A DNA stretch of 64,000 nucleotides, taken from positions 48,868,714-48,932,713 of the forward strand of contig CM049320.1 of assembly GCA_026874595.1 (NCBI GenBank), given 5' to 3'. The stretch is from Sipunculus nudus (taxonomy: Eukaryota > Annelida > Sipuncula > Golfingiida > Sipunculidae). The position numbers and the translations under genes were made by a program. Of the stretch, positions 30,101 through 45,100 are shown one piece after another. The notes below the pieces were generated by a model. That model saw only the letters and a program-made list of their open reading frames with translations. It was not told the DNA's origin and made no database searches. Numbering within the stretch: the first letter of the stretch is position 1; every line of letters starts with the position of its first letter.

Positions 30101-33100
30101 TTTTCCCCAGTAAAATGTAAGTCCATGCAGGTGGCCCCACAAAAGGCTCAATCCCTCATTTTATATGTGACTGATTTTTGTGTATAATTTTGGGATGCTA
30201 GCTCCTGCTATTCCTGAGAAATTATGGGTTAATGTACTGATGAACGAGGCCCCCTGTAGAAAAAATGTTGATGCAGGTGGCACCACCAATACCTCAATTT
30301 CAAATATGACTAATGTGAGCAACATTTGCATAACATTTGGTGATGATAGCTCCAGCCATTTCTGATAATGTAAATTTGGTATGCTTTTTTGTCAAAATGA
30401 CTAATGTTCAGCTTCCTGTAACTCAGCCAAAAATCACTGAACTGGAACCATTCAAACAAGCTTATGAGAGATTGTTTCTGGGATCGTTCCTGTGAAATAT
30501 ATGACAATTTGGCTGAACAGTTTCGAAGACGAAGATTTTTAGAGGTTTTTTAGCCTTTTCTCTATAAATAAAAGGTAATGCTGATTGCCAAAATCTGATA
30601 GAGTTATTTAGATGACTAATTTTATCGTAAAATTTAGTGATGCTAGCTCCTGCCATTTTTTAGATAGTATGGGTTAATGTACAGAGGACAGCTGACAAAC
30701 AACAGCCAATGCATAAGCTCACAGGTTCGCTAAAAAAAGTTGTAAAAGTAGGATTACTGAACAGCCCTGCTTCTGTGAGCTCTGTTGATGTAAGTCAGAT
30801 GAAATGAAGCTATTATAACACCAGCTGGTCAATAAACAGTCACGTCATGTCGTGGGTTGTGGCCATTTATGGTCTCATAAACTCAGAGCTTCTATCATCT
30901 CTCAACAAAGTCAGCTTCTTTGTATCACAATGACCCAGGCAGTTTGTTTATATGGATCCCTCTTTTGAAGACAAAGTACTCAAGACCAAAGCTCCAAGCA
31001 TGAGCCAGTTGAAAAAAAAAAGGTTAAAAAAACCTGCAGACGGACCGGACAAGGTCTGTTGGACAGCGCTGCTGTACTTACAGGGCTGTTTATTGTTCAA
31101 GAAAACAGTTTTTATCTGGGATATGTTCATGTACCTTCTTAAGAAATAAAAGGCCGCTGGGCTGTGCCTTATAAAACAACAATCAATTTGCAGGCCCTGT
31201 GCATGTCTTATGATAATAACCACAATGGCCCACTAAAAGCTATGTTCAATTACTCCCACCACTTATCCCTGAACCACTGTTTTTGATATTTTTAAACTGT
31301 ATGGCTTATCTGATAAACTGTTATGTCCAAATGAGCGCATGGATTTAAACATACACACTGGTCCATACACATATTTAAATAACTGACAGAATTAAATAAG
31401 TGGAAGAATTTTCATATTAAGGCCTCAATAGCTGTATTTTGTTTTTTCTAGATTTAAATTTACATTACAGAAAATCCATAGGTTAACAGGTAAGAAAGCA
31501 CACTGAACTGCTGTGTGAACAAGACCTCGAACCTTACAGACTGAACTGCTGTGTGAACAAGACCTCGAACCTTAAAGACTGAACTGCTGTGTGGACATGA
31601 TGTTCTAGATCCTTACAATTGAACTGCTGTGTGAACATGATGTTCTAGAACCTTACAGACTGAACTGCTGTGTGAACATGATGTTCTAGATCCTTACAAT
31701 TGAACTGCTGTGTGAACATGATGTTCTAGATCCTTACAATTGAACTGCTGTGTGAACATGATGTTCTAGAACCTTACAATTGAACTGCTGTGTGAACATG
31801 ATGTTCTAGATCCTTACAGACTGAACTGCTGTGTGAACATGATGTTCTAGAACCTTACAGACTGAACTGCTGTGTGAACATGATGTTCTAGAACCTTACA
31901 ATTGAACTGCTGTGTGAACATGATGTCCTAGAACCTTACAGACTGAACTGCTGTGTGAACATGATGTTCTAGAACCTTACAGACTGAACTGCTGTGTGAA
32001 CATGATGTTCTAGATCCTTACAATTGAACTGCTGTGTGAACATGATGTTCTAGAACCTTACAGAATGAACTGCTGTGTGAACATGATGTTCTAGATCCTT
32101 ACAATTGAACTGCTGTGTGAACATGATGTTCTAGATCCTTACAATTGAACTGCTGTGTGAACATGATGTTCTAGATCCTTACAATTGAACTGCTGTGTGA
32201 ACATGATGTTCTAGATCCTTACAATTGAACTGCTGTGTGAACATGATGTTCTAGAACCTTACAATTGAACTGCTGTGTGAACATGATGTTCTAGATCCTT
32301 ACAGACTGAACTGCTGTGTGAACATGATGTTCTAGAACCTTACAGACTGAACTGCTGTGTGAACATGATGTTCTAGAACCTTACAGACTGAACTGCTGTG
32401 TGAACAAGATGTTCTAGAACCTTACAGACTGAACTGCTGTGTGAACATGATGTTCTAGAACCTTACAGACTGAACTGCTGTGTGAACATGATGTTCTAGA
32501 TCCTTACAATTGAACTGCTGTGTGAACATGATGTTCTAGAACCTTACAGAATGAACTGCTGTGTGAACATGATGTTCTAGATCCTTATAATTGAACTGCT
32601 GTGTGAACATGATGTTCTAGATCCTTACAATTGAACTGCTGTGTGAACATGATGTTCTAGAACCTTACAATTGAACTGCTGTGTGAACATGATGTTCTAG
32701 ATCCTTACAGACTGAACTGCTGTGTGAACATGATGTTCTAGAACCTTACAGACTGAACTGCTGTGTGAACATGATGTTCTAGAACCTTACAATTGAACTG
32801 CTGTGTGAACATGATGTTCTAGATCCTTACAGACTGAACTGCTGTGTGAACAAACCTTCTAGAACCTTACAGACTGAACTGCTGTGTGAACATGATGTTC
32901 TAGAACCTTACAGACTGAACTGCTGTGTGAACAAGATGTCCTAGAACCTAACAGACTGAACTGCTGTGTGAACAAGATGTTCTAGAACCTTACAGACTGA
33001 ACTGCTGTGTGAACAAACCTTCTAGAACCTAACAGACTGAACTGCTGTGTGAACAAACCTTCTAGAACCTTACAGACTGAACTGCTGTGTGAACATGATG

Positions 33101-36100
33101 TTCTAGATCCTTACAGACTGAACTGCTGTGTGAACAAGATGTTCTAGAACCTTACAATTGAACTGCTGTGTGAACATGATGTTCTAGATCCTTACAGACT
33201 GAACTGCTGTGTGAACAAACCTTCTAGAACCTTAGAGACTGAACTGCTGTATGAACATGATGTTCTAGAACCTTACAGACTAAACTGCTGTGTGAACATG
33301 ATGTTCTAGATCCTTACAGACTGATCTGCTGTGTGAACAAGATGTTCTAGAACCTTACAGACTGAACTGCTGTGTGAACAAACCTTCTAGAACCTAACAG
33401 ACTGAACTGCTGTGTGAACAAACCTTCTAGAACCTTACAGACTGAACTGCTGTGTGAACATGATGTTCTAGATCCTTACAGACTGAACTGCAGTGTGAAC
33501 AAGATGTTCTAGAACCTTACAGACTGAACTGCTGTGTGAACATGATGTTCTAGATCCTTACAGACTAAACTGCTGTGTGAACAAATCTTCTAGAACCTTA
33601 CAGACTGAACTGCTGTGTGAACATGATGTTCTAGAACCTTACAGACTGAACTGCTGTGTGAACATGATGTTCTAGAATCTTACAGACTGAACTGCTGTGT
33701 GAACATGATGTTCTAGAACCTTACAGACTGAACTGCTGTGTGAACATGATGTTCTAGAACCTTACAGACTGAACTGCTGTGTGAACAAGATGTTCTAGAA
33801 CCTTACAGACTGAACTGCTGTGTAAACAAACCTTCTAGAACCTAACAGACTGAACTGCTGTGTGAACAAACCTTCTAGAACCTTACAGACTGAACTGCTG
33901 TGTGAACATGATGTTCTAGATCCTTACAGACTGAACTGTATATTCTATATTATAAGGGAGTGGTTATAAGCATCCCTTATTTAAACTCCTGGGAAGTGGA
34001 AATAAGCACTTACATAAATTCAATTTTAATATCCATTTTACCAGATGTGATAATATTCTGAATTCAGAAATGTTTCTATGTAGTGTTCTAATGATGTATT
34101 GTCCTGTGTCTTTAAGATATTGATAATAATTGATTTATCGCGCAGCTTAAATACAGGAAATAGAGGTCTATGATTACTATGGAGGTGAAGCACTGAACTA
34201 TTACCCAAATAAGTTGTTTATTAAATTTTAGTTGAAAGTTATTTAAATTTCTCTGAAAAGTAGTACTGGACCAGACCTGGTGGTGTAACAGATGGTGAAG
34301 GAAGTCAGGGCCCTGGTCTCTCATCCTGTGTTTAACCTACACATCATTAACTGTTCAATACAGACACAGCTGTATAGGACTGACACACCTGTGACCCAGT
34401 CACCCACCTGTCCTGCTCTTACAGATGACTACCAGTGATGGTCAACAAACTGTGAGACCTGCTGATACACTGACCTGTTATAGTTAATACAAACTGTGAG
34501 ACCTGCTGTTACACTGACCTGTTATAGTTAATACAAACTGTGAGACCTGCTGATACACTGACCTGTTATAGTGAATACAAACTGTGAGACCTGCTGATAC
34601 ACTGACCTGTTATAGTGAATACAAACTGTGAGACCTGCTGATACACTGACCTGTTATAGTTAATACAAACTGTGAGACCTGCTGATACACTGACCTGTTA
34701 TAGTTAATACAAACTGTGAGACCTGCTGATACACTGACCTGTTATAGTGAATACAAACTGTGAGACCTGCTGATACACTGACCCGTTATAGTTAATACAA
34801 ACTGTGAGACCTGCTGATACACTGACCTGTTATAGTGAATACAAACTGTGAGGCCTGCTGATACACTGACCTGTTATAGTTAATACAAACTGTGAGACCT
34901 GCTGATACACTGACCTGTTATAGTTAATACAAACTGTGAGACCTGCTGATACACTGACCTGTAATAGTTAATACAAACTGTGAGACCTACTGAAACACTG
35001 ACCTGTTATAGTTAATACAAACTGTGAGACCTGCTGATACACTGACCTGTTATAGTTAATACAAACTGTGAGACCTGCTGATACACACTGATATGTTATA
35101 GTGAATACAAACTGTGAGACCTGCTTATACACTGACCTGTTATAGTGAATACAAACTGTGAGACCTGCTGATACACTGACCTGTTATAGTGAATACAAAC
35201 TGTGATCCCTGCTGATACACTGACCTGTTATAGTGAATACAAACTGTGAGACCTGCTGATACACTGACCTGTTATGGTTAATACAAACTGTGAGACCTGC
35301 TGATACACTGACCTGTTATAGTTAATACAAACTGTGAGACCTGCTGATACACTGACCTGTTATAGTGAATACAAACTGTGAGACCTGCTGATACACTGAC
35401 CTGTTATAGTTAATACAAACTGTGAGACCTGCTGATACACTGACCTGTTATGGTCAATACAAACTGTGATCCCTGCTGATACACTGACCTGTTATGGTGA
35501 ATACAAACTGTGAGACCTGCTGATACACTGACCTGTTATAGTTAATACAAACTGTGAGACCTGCTGATACACACTGACCTGTTATAATTAATACAAACTG
35601 TGAGACCTGCTGATACACTGACCTGTTATAGTTAATACAAACTGTGAGACCTGCTGATACACTGACCTGTTATAGATAATACAAATTGTGAGACCTTCTG
35701 ATACACTGACCTGTTATAGTTAATACAAACTGTGATCCCTGCTGATACACTGACCTGGTATAGTTAATACTAACTGAGAGACCTGCTGATACACTGACCT
35801 GTTATAGTTAATACAAACTGTGAGACCTGCTGATACACTGACCTGTTAAAGTTAATACTAACTAAGAGACCTGCTGATACACTGACCTGTTATAGTGAAT
35901 ACAAACTAAGAGGCCTGCTCATACACTGACCTGTTATAGATAATACAAATTGTGAGACCTGCTGATACACTGACCTGTTATAGTTAATACAAACTGTGAG
36001 ACCTGCTGATACACTGACCTGTTATAGTGAATACAAACTGTGAGACCTGCTGATACACTGACCTGTTAAAGTGAATACAAACTGTGAGACCTGCTGATAC

Positions 36101-39100
36101 ACACTGACCTGTTAAAGTGAATACAAACTGTGATCCCTGCTGATACACTGACCTGTTATAGTTAATACAAACTGTGATCCCTGTTGATATACACTGACCT
36201 GTTATAGTTAATACAAACTGTGAGGCCTGCTGATACACTGACCTGTTATAGTGAATACAAACTGTGAGACCTGCTGATACACTGACCTGTTATAGTGAAT
36301 ACAAACTGTGAGACCTGCTGATACACTGACCTGTTATAATTAATACAAACTGTGAGACCTGCTGATACACTGACCTGTTATAGTTAATACAAACTGTGAG
36401 ACCTGCTGATACACTGACCTGTTATAGTCAATACAAAATGTGATCCCTGCTGATACACTGACCTGTTATAGTGAATACAAACTGTGAGACCTGCTGATAC
36501 ACTGACCTGTTATAGTTAATACAAACTGTGAGACCTGCTGATACACACTGACCTGTTATAGTGAATACAAACTGTGAGACCTGCTGATACACTGACCTGT
36601 TATAGTTAATACAAACTGTGAGACCTGCTGATACACTGACCTGTTATAGTGAATACAAACTGTGAGACCTGCTGATACACACTGACCTGTTATAGTTAAT
36701 ACAAACTGTGAGACCTGCTGATACACTGACCTGTTATAGTGAATACAAACTGTGAGACCTGATGATACACTGACCTGTTATAGTGAATACAAACTGTGAG
36801 ACCTGCTGATACACTGACCTGTTATAGTGAATACAAACTGAGACCTGCTGATACACTGACCTGTTATAGTGAATACGAACTGTGAGACCTGCTGATACAC
36901 TGACCTGTTATAGTTAATACAAACTGTGAGACCTGCTGATACACTGACCTGTTATAGTGAATACAAACTGTGAGGCCTGCTGATACACTGACCTGTTATA
37001 GATAATACAAACTGTGAGACCTGCTGATACAATGACCTGTTATAGTTAATACAAACTGTGAGACCTGCTGATACACTGACCTGTAATAGTTAATACAAAC
37101 TGTGAGACCTACTGATACACTGACCTGTTATAGTTAATACAAACTGTGAGACCTGCTGATACACTGACCTGTTATAGTTAATACAAACTGTGAGACCTGC
37201 TGATACATACTGATCTGTTATAGTGAATACAAACTGTGAGACCTGCTTATACACTGACCTGTTATAGTGAATACAAACTGTTAGACCTGCTGATACACTG
37301 ACCTGTTATAGTGAATACAAACTGTGATCCCTGCTGATACACTGACCTGTTATAGTGAATACAAACTGTGAGACCTGCTGATACACTGACCTGTTATGGT
37401 TAATACAAACTGTGAGACCTGCTGATACACTGACCTGTTATAGTGAATACAAACTGTGATCCCTGCTGATACACTGACCTGTTATAGTGAATACAAACTG
37501 TGAGACCTGCTGATACACTGACCTGTTATAGTTAATACAAACTGTGAGACCTGCTGATACACTGCCCTGTTATGGTCAATACAAAGTGTGATCCCTGCTG
37601 ATACACTGACCTGTTATGGTGAATACAAACTGTGAGACCTGCTGATACACTGACCTGTTATAGTTAATACAAACTGTGAGACCTGCTGATACACACTGAC
37701 CTGTTATAGTTAATACAAACTGTGAGACCTGCTGATACACTGACCTGTTATAGTTAATACAAACTGTGAGACCTGCTGATACACTGACCTGTTATAGATA
37801 ATACAAATTGTGAGACCTGCTGATACACTGACCTGTTATAGTGAATACAAACTGTGAGGCCTGCTGATACACTGACCTGTTATAGATAATACAAACTGTG
37901 AGACCTGCTGATACACTGACCTGTTATAGTTAATACAAACTGTGAGACCTGCTGATACACTGACCTGGTATGGTTAATACTAACTAATAGACCTGCTGAT
38001 ACACTGACCTGTTATAGTTAATACAAACTGTGAGACCTGCTGATACACTGACCTGTTAAAGTTAATACTAACTGAGAGACCTGCTAATACACACTGACCT
38101 GTTATAGTGAATACAAACTGTGAGGCCTGCTGATACACTGACCTGTTATAGATAATACAAACTGTGAGACCTGCTGATCCACTGACCTGTTATAGATAAT
38201 ACAAACTGTGAGACCTGCTGATACACTGAACTGTATAGTCAATACAAACTGTGAGACCTGATGATACACTGACCTGTTATAGTGAATACAAACTGTGAGA
38301 CCTGCTGATACACTGACCTGTTATAGTTAATACAAACTGTGAGACCTGCTGATACACTGACCTGTTATAGTTAATACAAACTGTGAGCCCTGCTAATACA
38401 CTGACCTGTTATAAATAATACAAACTGTAATCCCTGCTGATACACTGACCTGTTATAGTGAATACAAACTGTGAGACCTGCTGATCCACTGACCTGTTAT
38501 AGTTAATACAATCTGTGAGACCTGCTGATACACTGACCTGTTAAAGTAAATACTAACTGAGAGACCTGCTGATACACACTGACCTGTTATAGTGAATACA
38601 AACTGTGAGGCCTGCTGATACACTGACCTGTTATAGATAATACAAATTGTGAGACCTGCTGATACACTGATCTGTTATAGTTAATACAAACTGTGAGACC
38701 TGCTGATACACTGACCTGTTATAGTTAATACAATCTGTGAGACCTGCTGATACACTGACCTGTTAAAGTTAATACTAACTGAGAGACCTGCTGATACACA
38801 CTGACCTGTTATAGTGAATACAAACTGTGAGGCCTGCTGATACACTGACCTGTTATAGATAATACAAACTGTGAGACCTACTGATACACTGACCTGTTAT
38901 AGATAATACAAACTGTGAGACCTGCTGATACACTGACCTGTTATAGTCAATACAAACTGTGAGACCTGATGATACACTGACCTGTTATAGTGAATACAAA
39001 CTGTGAGACCTGCTGATACACTGACCTGTTATAGTTAATACAAACTGTGAGACCTGCTGATACACTGACCTGTTATAGTTAATACAAACTGTGAGCCCTG

Positions 39101-42100
39101 CTGATACACTGACCTGTTATAGTGAATACAAACTGTGATCCCTGCTGATACACTGACCTGTTATAGATAATACAAACTGTGAGACCTGCTGATCCACTGA
39201 CCTGTTATAGTTAATACAATCTGTGAGACCTGCTGATGCACCAACCTTTTTTAGATATTAGGACTTGTTCATATGGTACATCTCTGACCTCTGTCATGAT
39301 ATTCATGTACAACAGTATGGGAAATCCTAGGTACAGCAACTTGCCAGGTAGCTGACTGCTGTGGATGGCTGGATTATGACTAACTCACCAGTCAAATAAC
39401 AGCCTGATTCCACAGTAACCTGTACTCAGTAAGCACACTTTATCTGATGTTTCTTTTCCTTGTGGAGATCTCTTCATTTAATTGCAGAAACCTGTAGTCT
39501 TCCTGTATGTCCTTATCAGCACTGTTTACTCCCACTAACATGCTTGTTTAGTGTCTCCATGTATTATGAGATGTCTGTCCATCTACATGAAGTGAGGGGT
39601 GGTAGTTCTGTACTCTGTTAACACTCACACTACAAGGCCTGGGGTTTTACTGTATGGACCAGCTGGGGGCGGTGCGTTAAATGAGGCCTGACAGTTTATT
39701 GATGACAGGGTCAGAGGTCACAAGAAGCACTTGAGAAGAGCTATTTGATAAAGATCCAATACCTGGAGCAGCTGGCATGACGGGCGGAGTCAGCTCTTAC
39801 ATACAGGGGGTACACAACTGTTAATTAATTCATACACAATTATACGTTAGCAGGGGCCATAAAGGGCAGCCAAATTAAAAGAAAATGCAAACCAGCCACT
39901 GAGCTGGCAAGAAGATGTCACTATAATGCTAACAGGTTAAATGTCACAAAGCATTTTATTTAAACATTTGTCAGGATATGAATTTCTTGTAATAAACAGT
40001 GGAGAGAAATATTAGGACTTGAATGTTATTCCAAACAATATGAATTCTAAATGCCATTATGCCTACAAGAAGGATACATTGTATATATTCTTTAATTGTT
40101 ATTATATAAGTTACGATATTGTTTTTAAACCAAAATTACATATTTAACTTAATATTGACAAAAAATCTTAAAATGTTCTTTTTTTCCAGAAAATTTGTTT
40201 ACTACTAGGTCACTTTTATACCAATTTTGTAACAAACCAGCACTGATTACAAATATTTCTGTGACTTATGTAGGTGTGAACATTGAGAATATATTAAAAA
40301 CACTCTTTTTAACCATAACTTTAACGGAGACTTAGTGAACATGAGCCTGTGTTTGACAGGTTTATTTTGTTCAGGATGATGACAGATGGCACCGGCCTCA
40401 CACACAGTAACACAGAATGTACACACACCACCCTCACCAAACCAAAGGAGGGGGATGTACACCTTGTAAACTGTTGCCATAGTGACACCCGCCTCTTTGT
40501 AGCCGCATCAAGCCTGGTCATTAACACCACATCAGTTATTGTGCATTGTGACTTAATATGCCGCCCTACCCTCCTGTCACCACAATCTGTTATATCTACC
40601 CCACCCCGGACACTGATCCCCCTATCACGTCATCACTAGTCTGTAACTGATAACACCATAGTCCTTTTAGAATATTTATTATCATGTTAATATATGGGCA
40701 GTATTGGTTTAAAACTTGGAACAAGCAGTCAATGGATGGAGTTTTCCTTATAAATCTTGAATATACAGTGCCCTCCTCCCCCAACTCTCTAGGATAGGAA
40801 CTTGATGAGCTAAGCAAGATGGGTTAGAAAGAGGATACTGTCAACAAGAAATACAACAGAACCAACAACAATGAGCAAAATAGGCCTAGTCCTAAAAACC
40901 CTCTGATGCAAATAAAACCTACAAGTTATTGTGGATCATCTTGGTGTTTGACTTATTGGTATGGAAATGTTGGTGTTTGTCTTGTTGGTATGGAAAAAAT
41001 AAATCATACATAAATGATATCTTGTTACTGAGAAGGTGGTTTCAGCTGATAAAATGTGTGTGAGGTTATAATGAAGGTCATATCAGATCAATATTGTGAG
41101 TGTTGATCTGATTGATAGTGATTAGTCAGCTCATGTACCTTGACACCCCCGACACACTGAGCAACATAAAAAACCCACTTCACCAGTCATGATGTCATCC
41201 TGGTCAAATCACTGGGTACCCTCACAACCATCAACACCCTAAAGTACCACCCATACAGAACCAGACATAAATACACAGCCAGAATGATGTCATCGCCAGG
41301 CTGGTAAGATCTCATAGACAGCATTCCAAATACTCTTGTCCTACAGGGACCCATCTCTTTTACAAGAAATAATGACATATGTATACACAGGTATAACATT
41401 TATCCTCAATGACAGGTATTTATAGAGGTGTAGAGGTTACCTTCAATGACAGGTGTATACAGAGGTGTAGAGGTTACCCTCAATGACAGGTGTATACAGG
41501 GGTGTAGAGGTTACCCTCAATGACAGCTGTATACAGAGGTGCAGAGGTTACCCTCAATGACAGGTGTATACAGAGGTGTAGAGGTTACCCTCAATGACAG
41601 GTGTATACAGGGGTGTAGAGGTTACCCTCAATGACAGCTGTATACAGAGGTGCAGAGGTTACCCTCAATGACAGGTGTATACAGAGGTGTAGAGGTTACC
41701 TTCAATGACAGGTGTATACAGAGGTGTAGAGGTTACCCTCAATGACAGGTGTATACAGGGGTGTAGAGGTTACCCTCAATGACAGCTGTATACAGAGGTG
41801 CAGAGGTTACCCTCAATGACAGGTGTATACAGAGGTGCAGAGGTTACCCTCAATGACAGGTGTTTACAGAGGTGTAGAGGTTAACCTCAATGATAAGTGT
41901 ATACAGAGGTGTAAAGGTTAACCTCAATGACAGGTGTTTACAGAGGTGTAGAGGTTAACCTCAATGACAGGTGTTTACAGAGGTGTAGAGGTTAACCTCA
42001 ATGATAAGTGTATACAGAGGTGTAGAGGTTACCCTCAATGACAAGTGTATACAGAGGTGCAGAGGTTACCCTCAATGACAGCTGTATACAGAGGTGCAGA

Positions 42101-45100
42101 GGTTACCCTCAATGACAGGTGTATACAGAGGTGTAGAGGTTACCCTCAATGACAGGAGTTTACAGAGGTGTAGAGGTTAACCTCAATGATAAGTGTTTAC
42201 AGAGGTGTAGAGGTTACCCTCAATGACAAGTGTATACAGAGGTGTAGAGGTTAGCCCATAATGACAATGTGTACACAGAGGTGTGGCAGTTACCCTTAAT
42301 GACACAGTGTATACAGAGGTGTAGGGTTACCCTCAATGACAAGTGTATACAGAGGTGTAGAGGTTACCCTCAATGACAATGTGTACACAGAGGTGTAGAG
42401 GTTAGCCCACAATGACAATGTGTACACAGAGGTGTGGCAGTTACCCTGAATGACACAGTGTATACAGAGGTATGGCAGATGTATAGCAATGCTTGTTTAT
42501 ACACAGGGGGGATTAGCCTCAAAGTTAATACAGAGTAGTAGACATTGAATGACAGGTGTATATCAAAGTGTGTAGGAATAGGGATATCCTAAATGGGAAG
42601 TGTGTACACAGGTGTGGTGGTTACCCTCAATGACAGGACCTGTGTAAATCAAGAGGTGATTATTATACACACAAGTATGGGGGTTTCCCATAAATGACAG
42701 ATTTACATAGAGGTATATTACACAGGTATGGGGGTTCCCCTATTAATTACAGGTGTATAAAGAGGTATGTAGGAAGTTTTAACTAATGAACAACTAGATT
42801 CTTTATAAAACAAGGCCTACAGGCCTAATGCAAACCTGTGCAATGGGATTTACATCAGGTATAATGCTTCCATGATAACATGCTTGACCATTATTGGAAA
42901 GTACTTTATTACTTTTCATGTAGATGTGTGACAAATACATGCACAAAGCAAGTACTTTACATTTTGAACCTGAGTACAAGCATCAATTAAACAAACATCA
43001 CTCCTGAAATACTGCCATGGAGGTACACAACACAAAAAGGATTGTAGGTGGCAATATCAGTTTTGTGTATGAAAAAGCCATCGAAGATGTTTGGATATAA
43101 TAATTCTGCTGAAAATTTAAACCATTCGGCTTGACAGTTTCATCATAAAACATTTTTTATGTAGAAGCTAAAAGAGGCAAAAATTCCCCCATGAAAAACA
43201 GTCCAAATCAGGTGGCACCCAATTTAGGTGGTGTAATCGTTAAGGTGCCGGGCTCATGATCGAGAGGACATGAATTCTAATCCCAGTCAGACCCCAACCA
43301 TGCCAAGACCCATGATACCATTTCCCAACCACAACTGTGCCTCTGTCCACCCAGCAGTAGAAATTGGTACCAGTGAATACTGGGAAGGTAGCCTGTGATG
43401 GACTCGCGTCCTATCCTAGGTTGCTTCATGCTACAGAAACTGGGATAAGCTCTGGCCTGATGAGCCAGTAGGCTCAGGTATAAAAGCCCAACAGACTTTA
43501 CCTTTTCAAAAACCTCAATTTCAAATATGAGTCCATAGTTTGTGACATAATTTGCACAAAACTTGGCGATGCTAGCTCCTGCTGTTTCTGAGATTGTTAT
43601 GTTAGTATGCTTACTTGGCCATATGACTAAGTTAAAATTCCTGTAACTTGGCCAAAATTCTTTGACCAAAAACCATTTCAACAAACTTGAGAGAGCTCAT
43701 TTCAGGGGTTATTTCTGTGAAATATTGAACAATAGAGCTGAATGATTTCAAAGAAGATTTTAAAAGGGTTTTTAGCCATTTCCCCATAAAATGTATGTTG
43801 ATTCAGGTGTCGCCAAAAAAAACAAGTGACCCATGGGTCATGACGCTCAGCTGCCAAGCATGACCTGTGACATCATGGACTGAGATTCACAACTTCCAGT
43901 CAAATTTTGAAGAACCAATTTGCCAATTTTTTGAAAATTTCTATGACAACAGAAATATATATCACCTATGTCTGGTTAAAACACAGTGAATTGATGGTCT
44001 GAGGAAAATGCATGATTGTTAAGCTATCAGGAACTATTCCAACAGCTTGCTTGAAACCTGTCAGTCTCAAAGGAACACCACAAAGGGCAAATATAAGATC
44101 AAAATATATAGCAAAAATCAAGGAAATACATGCAAGAATTATTGAGAAACAGGTGCTTCTGTATGAATTTTTATTCAATACAATCCAACTGTACTGCACT
44201 TTTATAAATGATGGTAATATTTATTCAGAAATATTTGACCCAATCCTTTACAAGATTACATAAATATACATCCAACTGCATTCACTTTAACTGTTCTTGA
44301 GATAATATGATCAAAAGGAATTAAAAGATGGTTGCCTGGTGGCTATATTGGACTTCTGACAAGTCTGAAATCAGACAACAAAAATTCTCTAAATCGGACC
44401 AAACATTAAAGAAAAATTACTGAAACTGCACTGAAGAAAGAATTTCTAAGGTGGCTAACTGGCAGACATAATGGATTTCTGACAAGTATGACATTTGATA
44501 TCCCACATTCTCCAATAAGAGACCAAACTTGGGGCAAATTATCCAGTAATGAATGCCCAAAATAATTCAAAAGGCATGTCCAGGCCCTCATATCAGATTT
44601 ATAGATATGCAATTGTAAAAAATGTAAGTCCAATATTTTTTATTATCACTCTGCTTTTCAATGGGGTCAGCAGGGTAGGTAAACTGCCAAACCTGAAAGA
44701 AAAGAAATGCAGAAAGCATGACTAAGAGTCTTGAAATAAAACAAAAAGCCATCCTAAATCAAGGTACACATCCACATATTATGAGAACAAACACTTGCTT
44801 TTATATGTGGTGATATATATTAAAATATTCAGATATCTAGGAAACTAAGTTTATTGCTAGGATTCCATAAAATAAACTGCAAAAATGAAAATGTTCCCAT
44901 CATCTTATAAATCAGTAGCTAAACCTTAATACTATACTCTCATAGTCTTAATGCCTGGCTGAAGCATTCTGAAAACAGTGTTTTTGTTATGAAGTAACGA
45001 GGTACTTATCACTGAGCCTTATCACTTAATAGGCTGATACAAAAGGGAGTCATATGTCACCAGTGTCACTCGCAATTACAGCCACACAGGGAGATGTACC

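Larger units (their letters stand above)
19752..30738 (-). mobile_element. Helentron-like family C element, 11 kb with nested insertions
   Basis: The left end has AAGGCCTACAGG (a degraded AGGCC-TACA-GGCCT hairpin) and GCGAACCTGTG at 19770-19780. The right end has its inverted copy, CACAGGTTCGC, at 30720-30730, followed by TAAAAAAA. The internal order matches the short copy at 54177-54948 and the second large copy at 42812-50782. It contains a 684-bp tandem array (20671-23397), a family B insertion (24684-26500), and a second family B copy (26691-29848) that itself holds a family D copy. Flanks of both insertions read through to family C sequence once the inserts are removed. Confidence 0.68.

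Noticed and set aside
31496-39242. CRISPR-like regular repeats
   Set aside because: Units are contiguous minisatellite copies with no unique spacers, no cas genes, and the context is an animal intron.
43222-43300. tRNA gene
   Set aside because: It is tRNA-like in A- and B-box layout, but the stems do not pair well and a SINE body follows.
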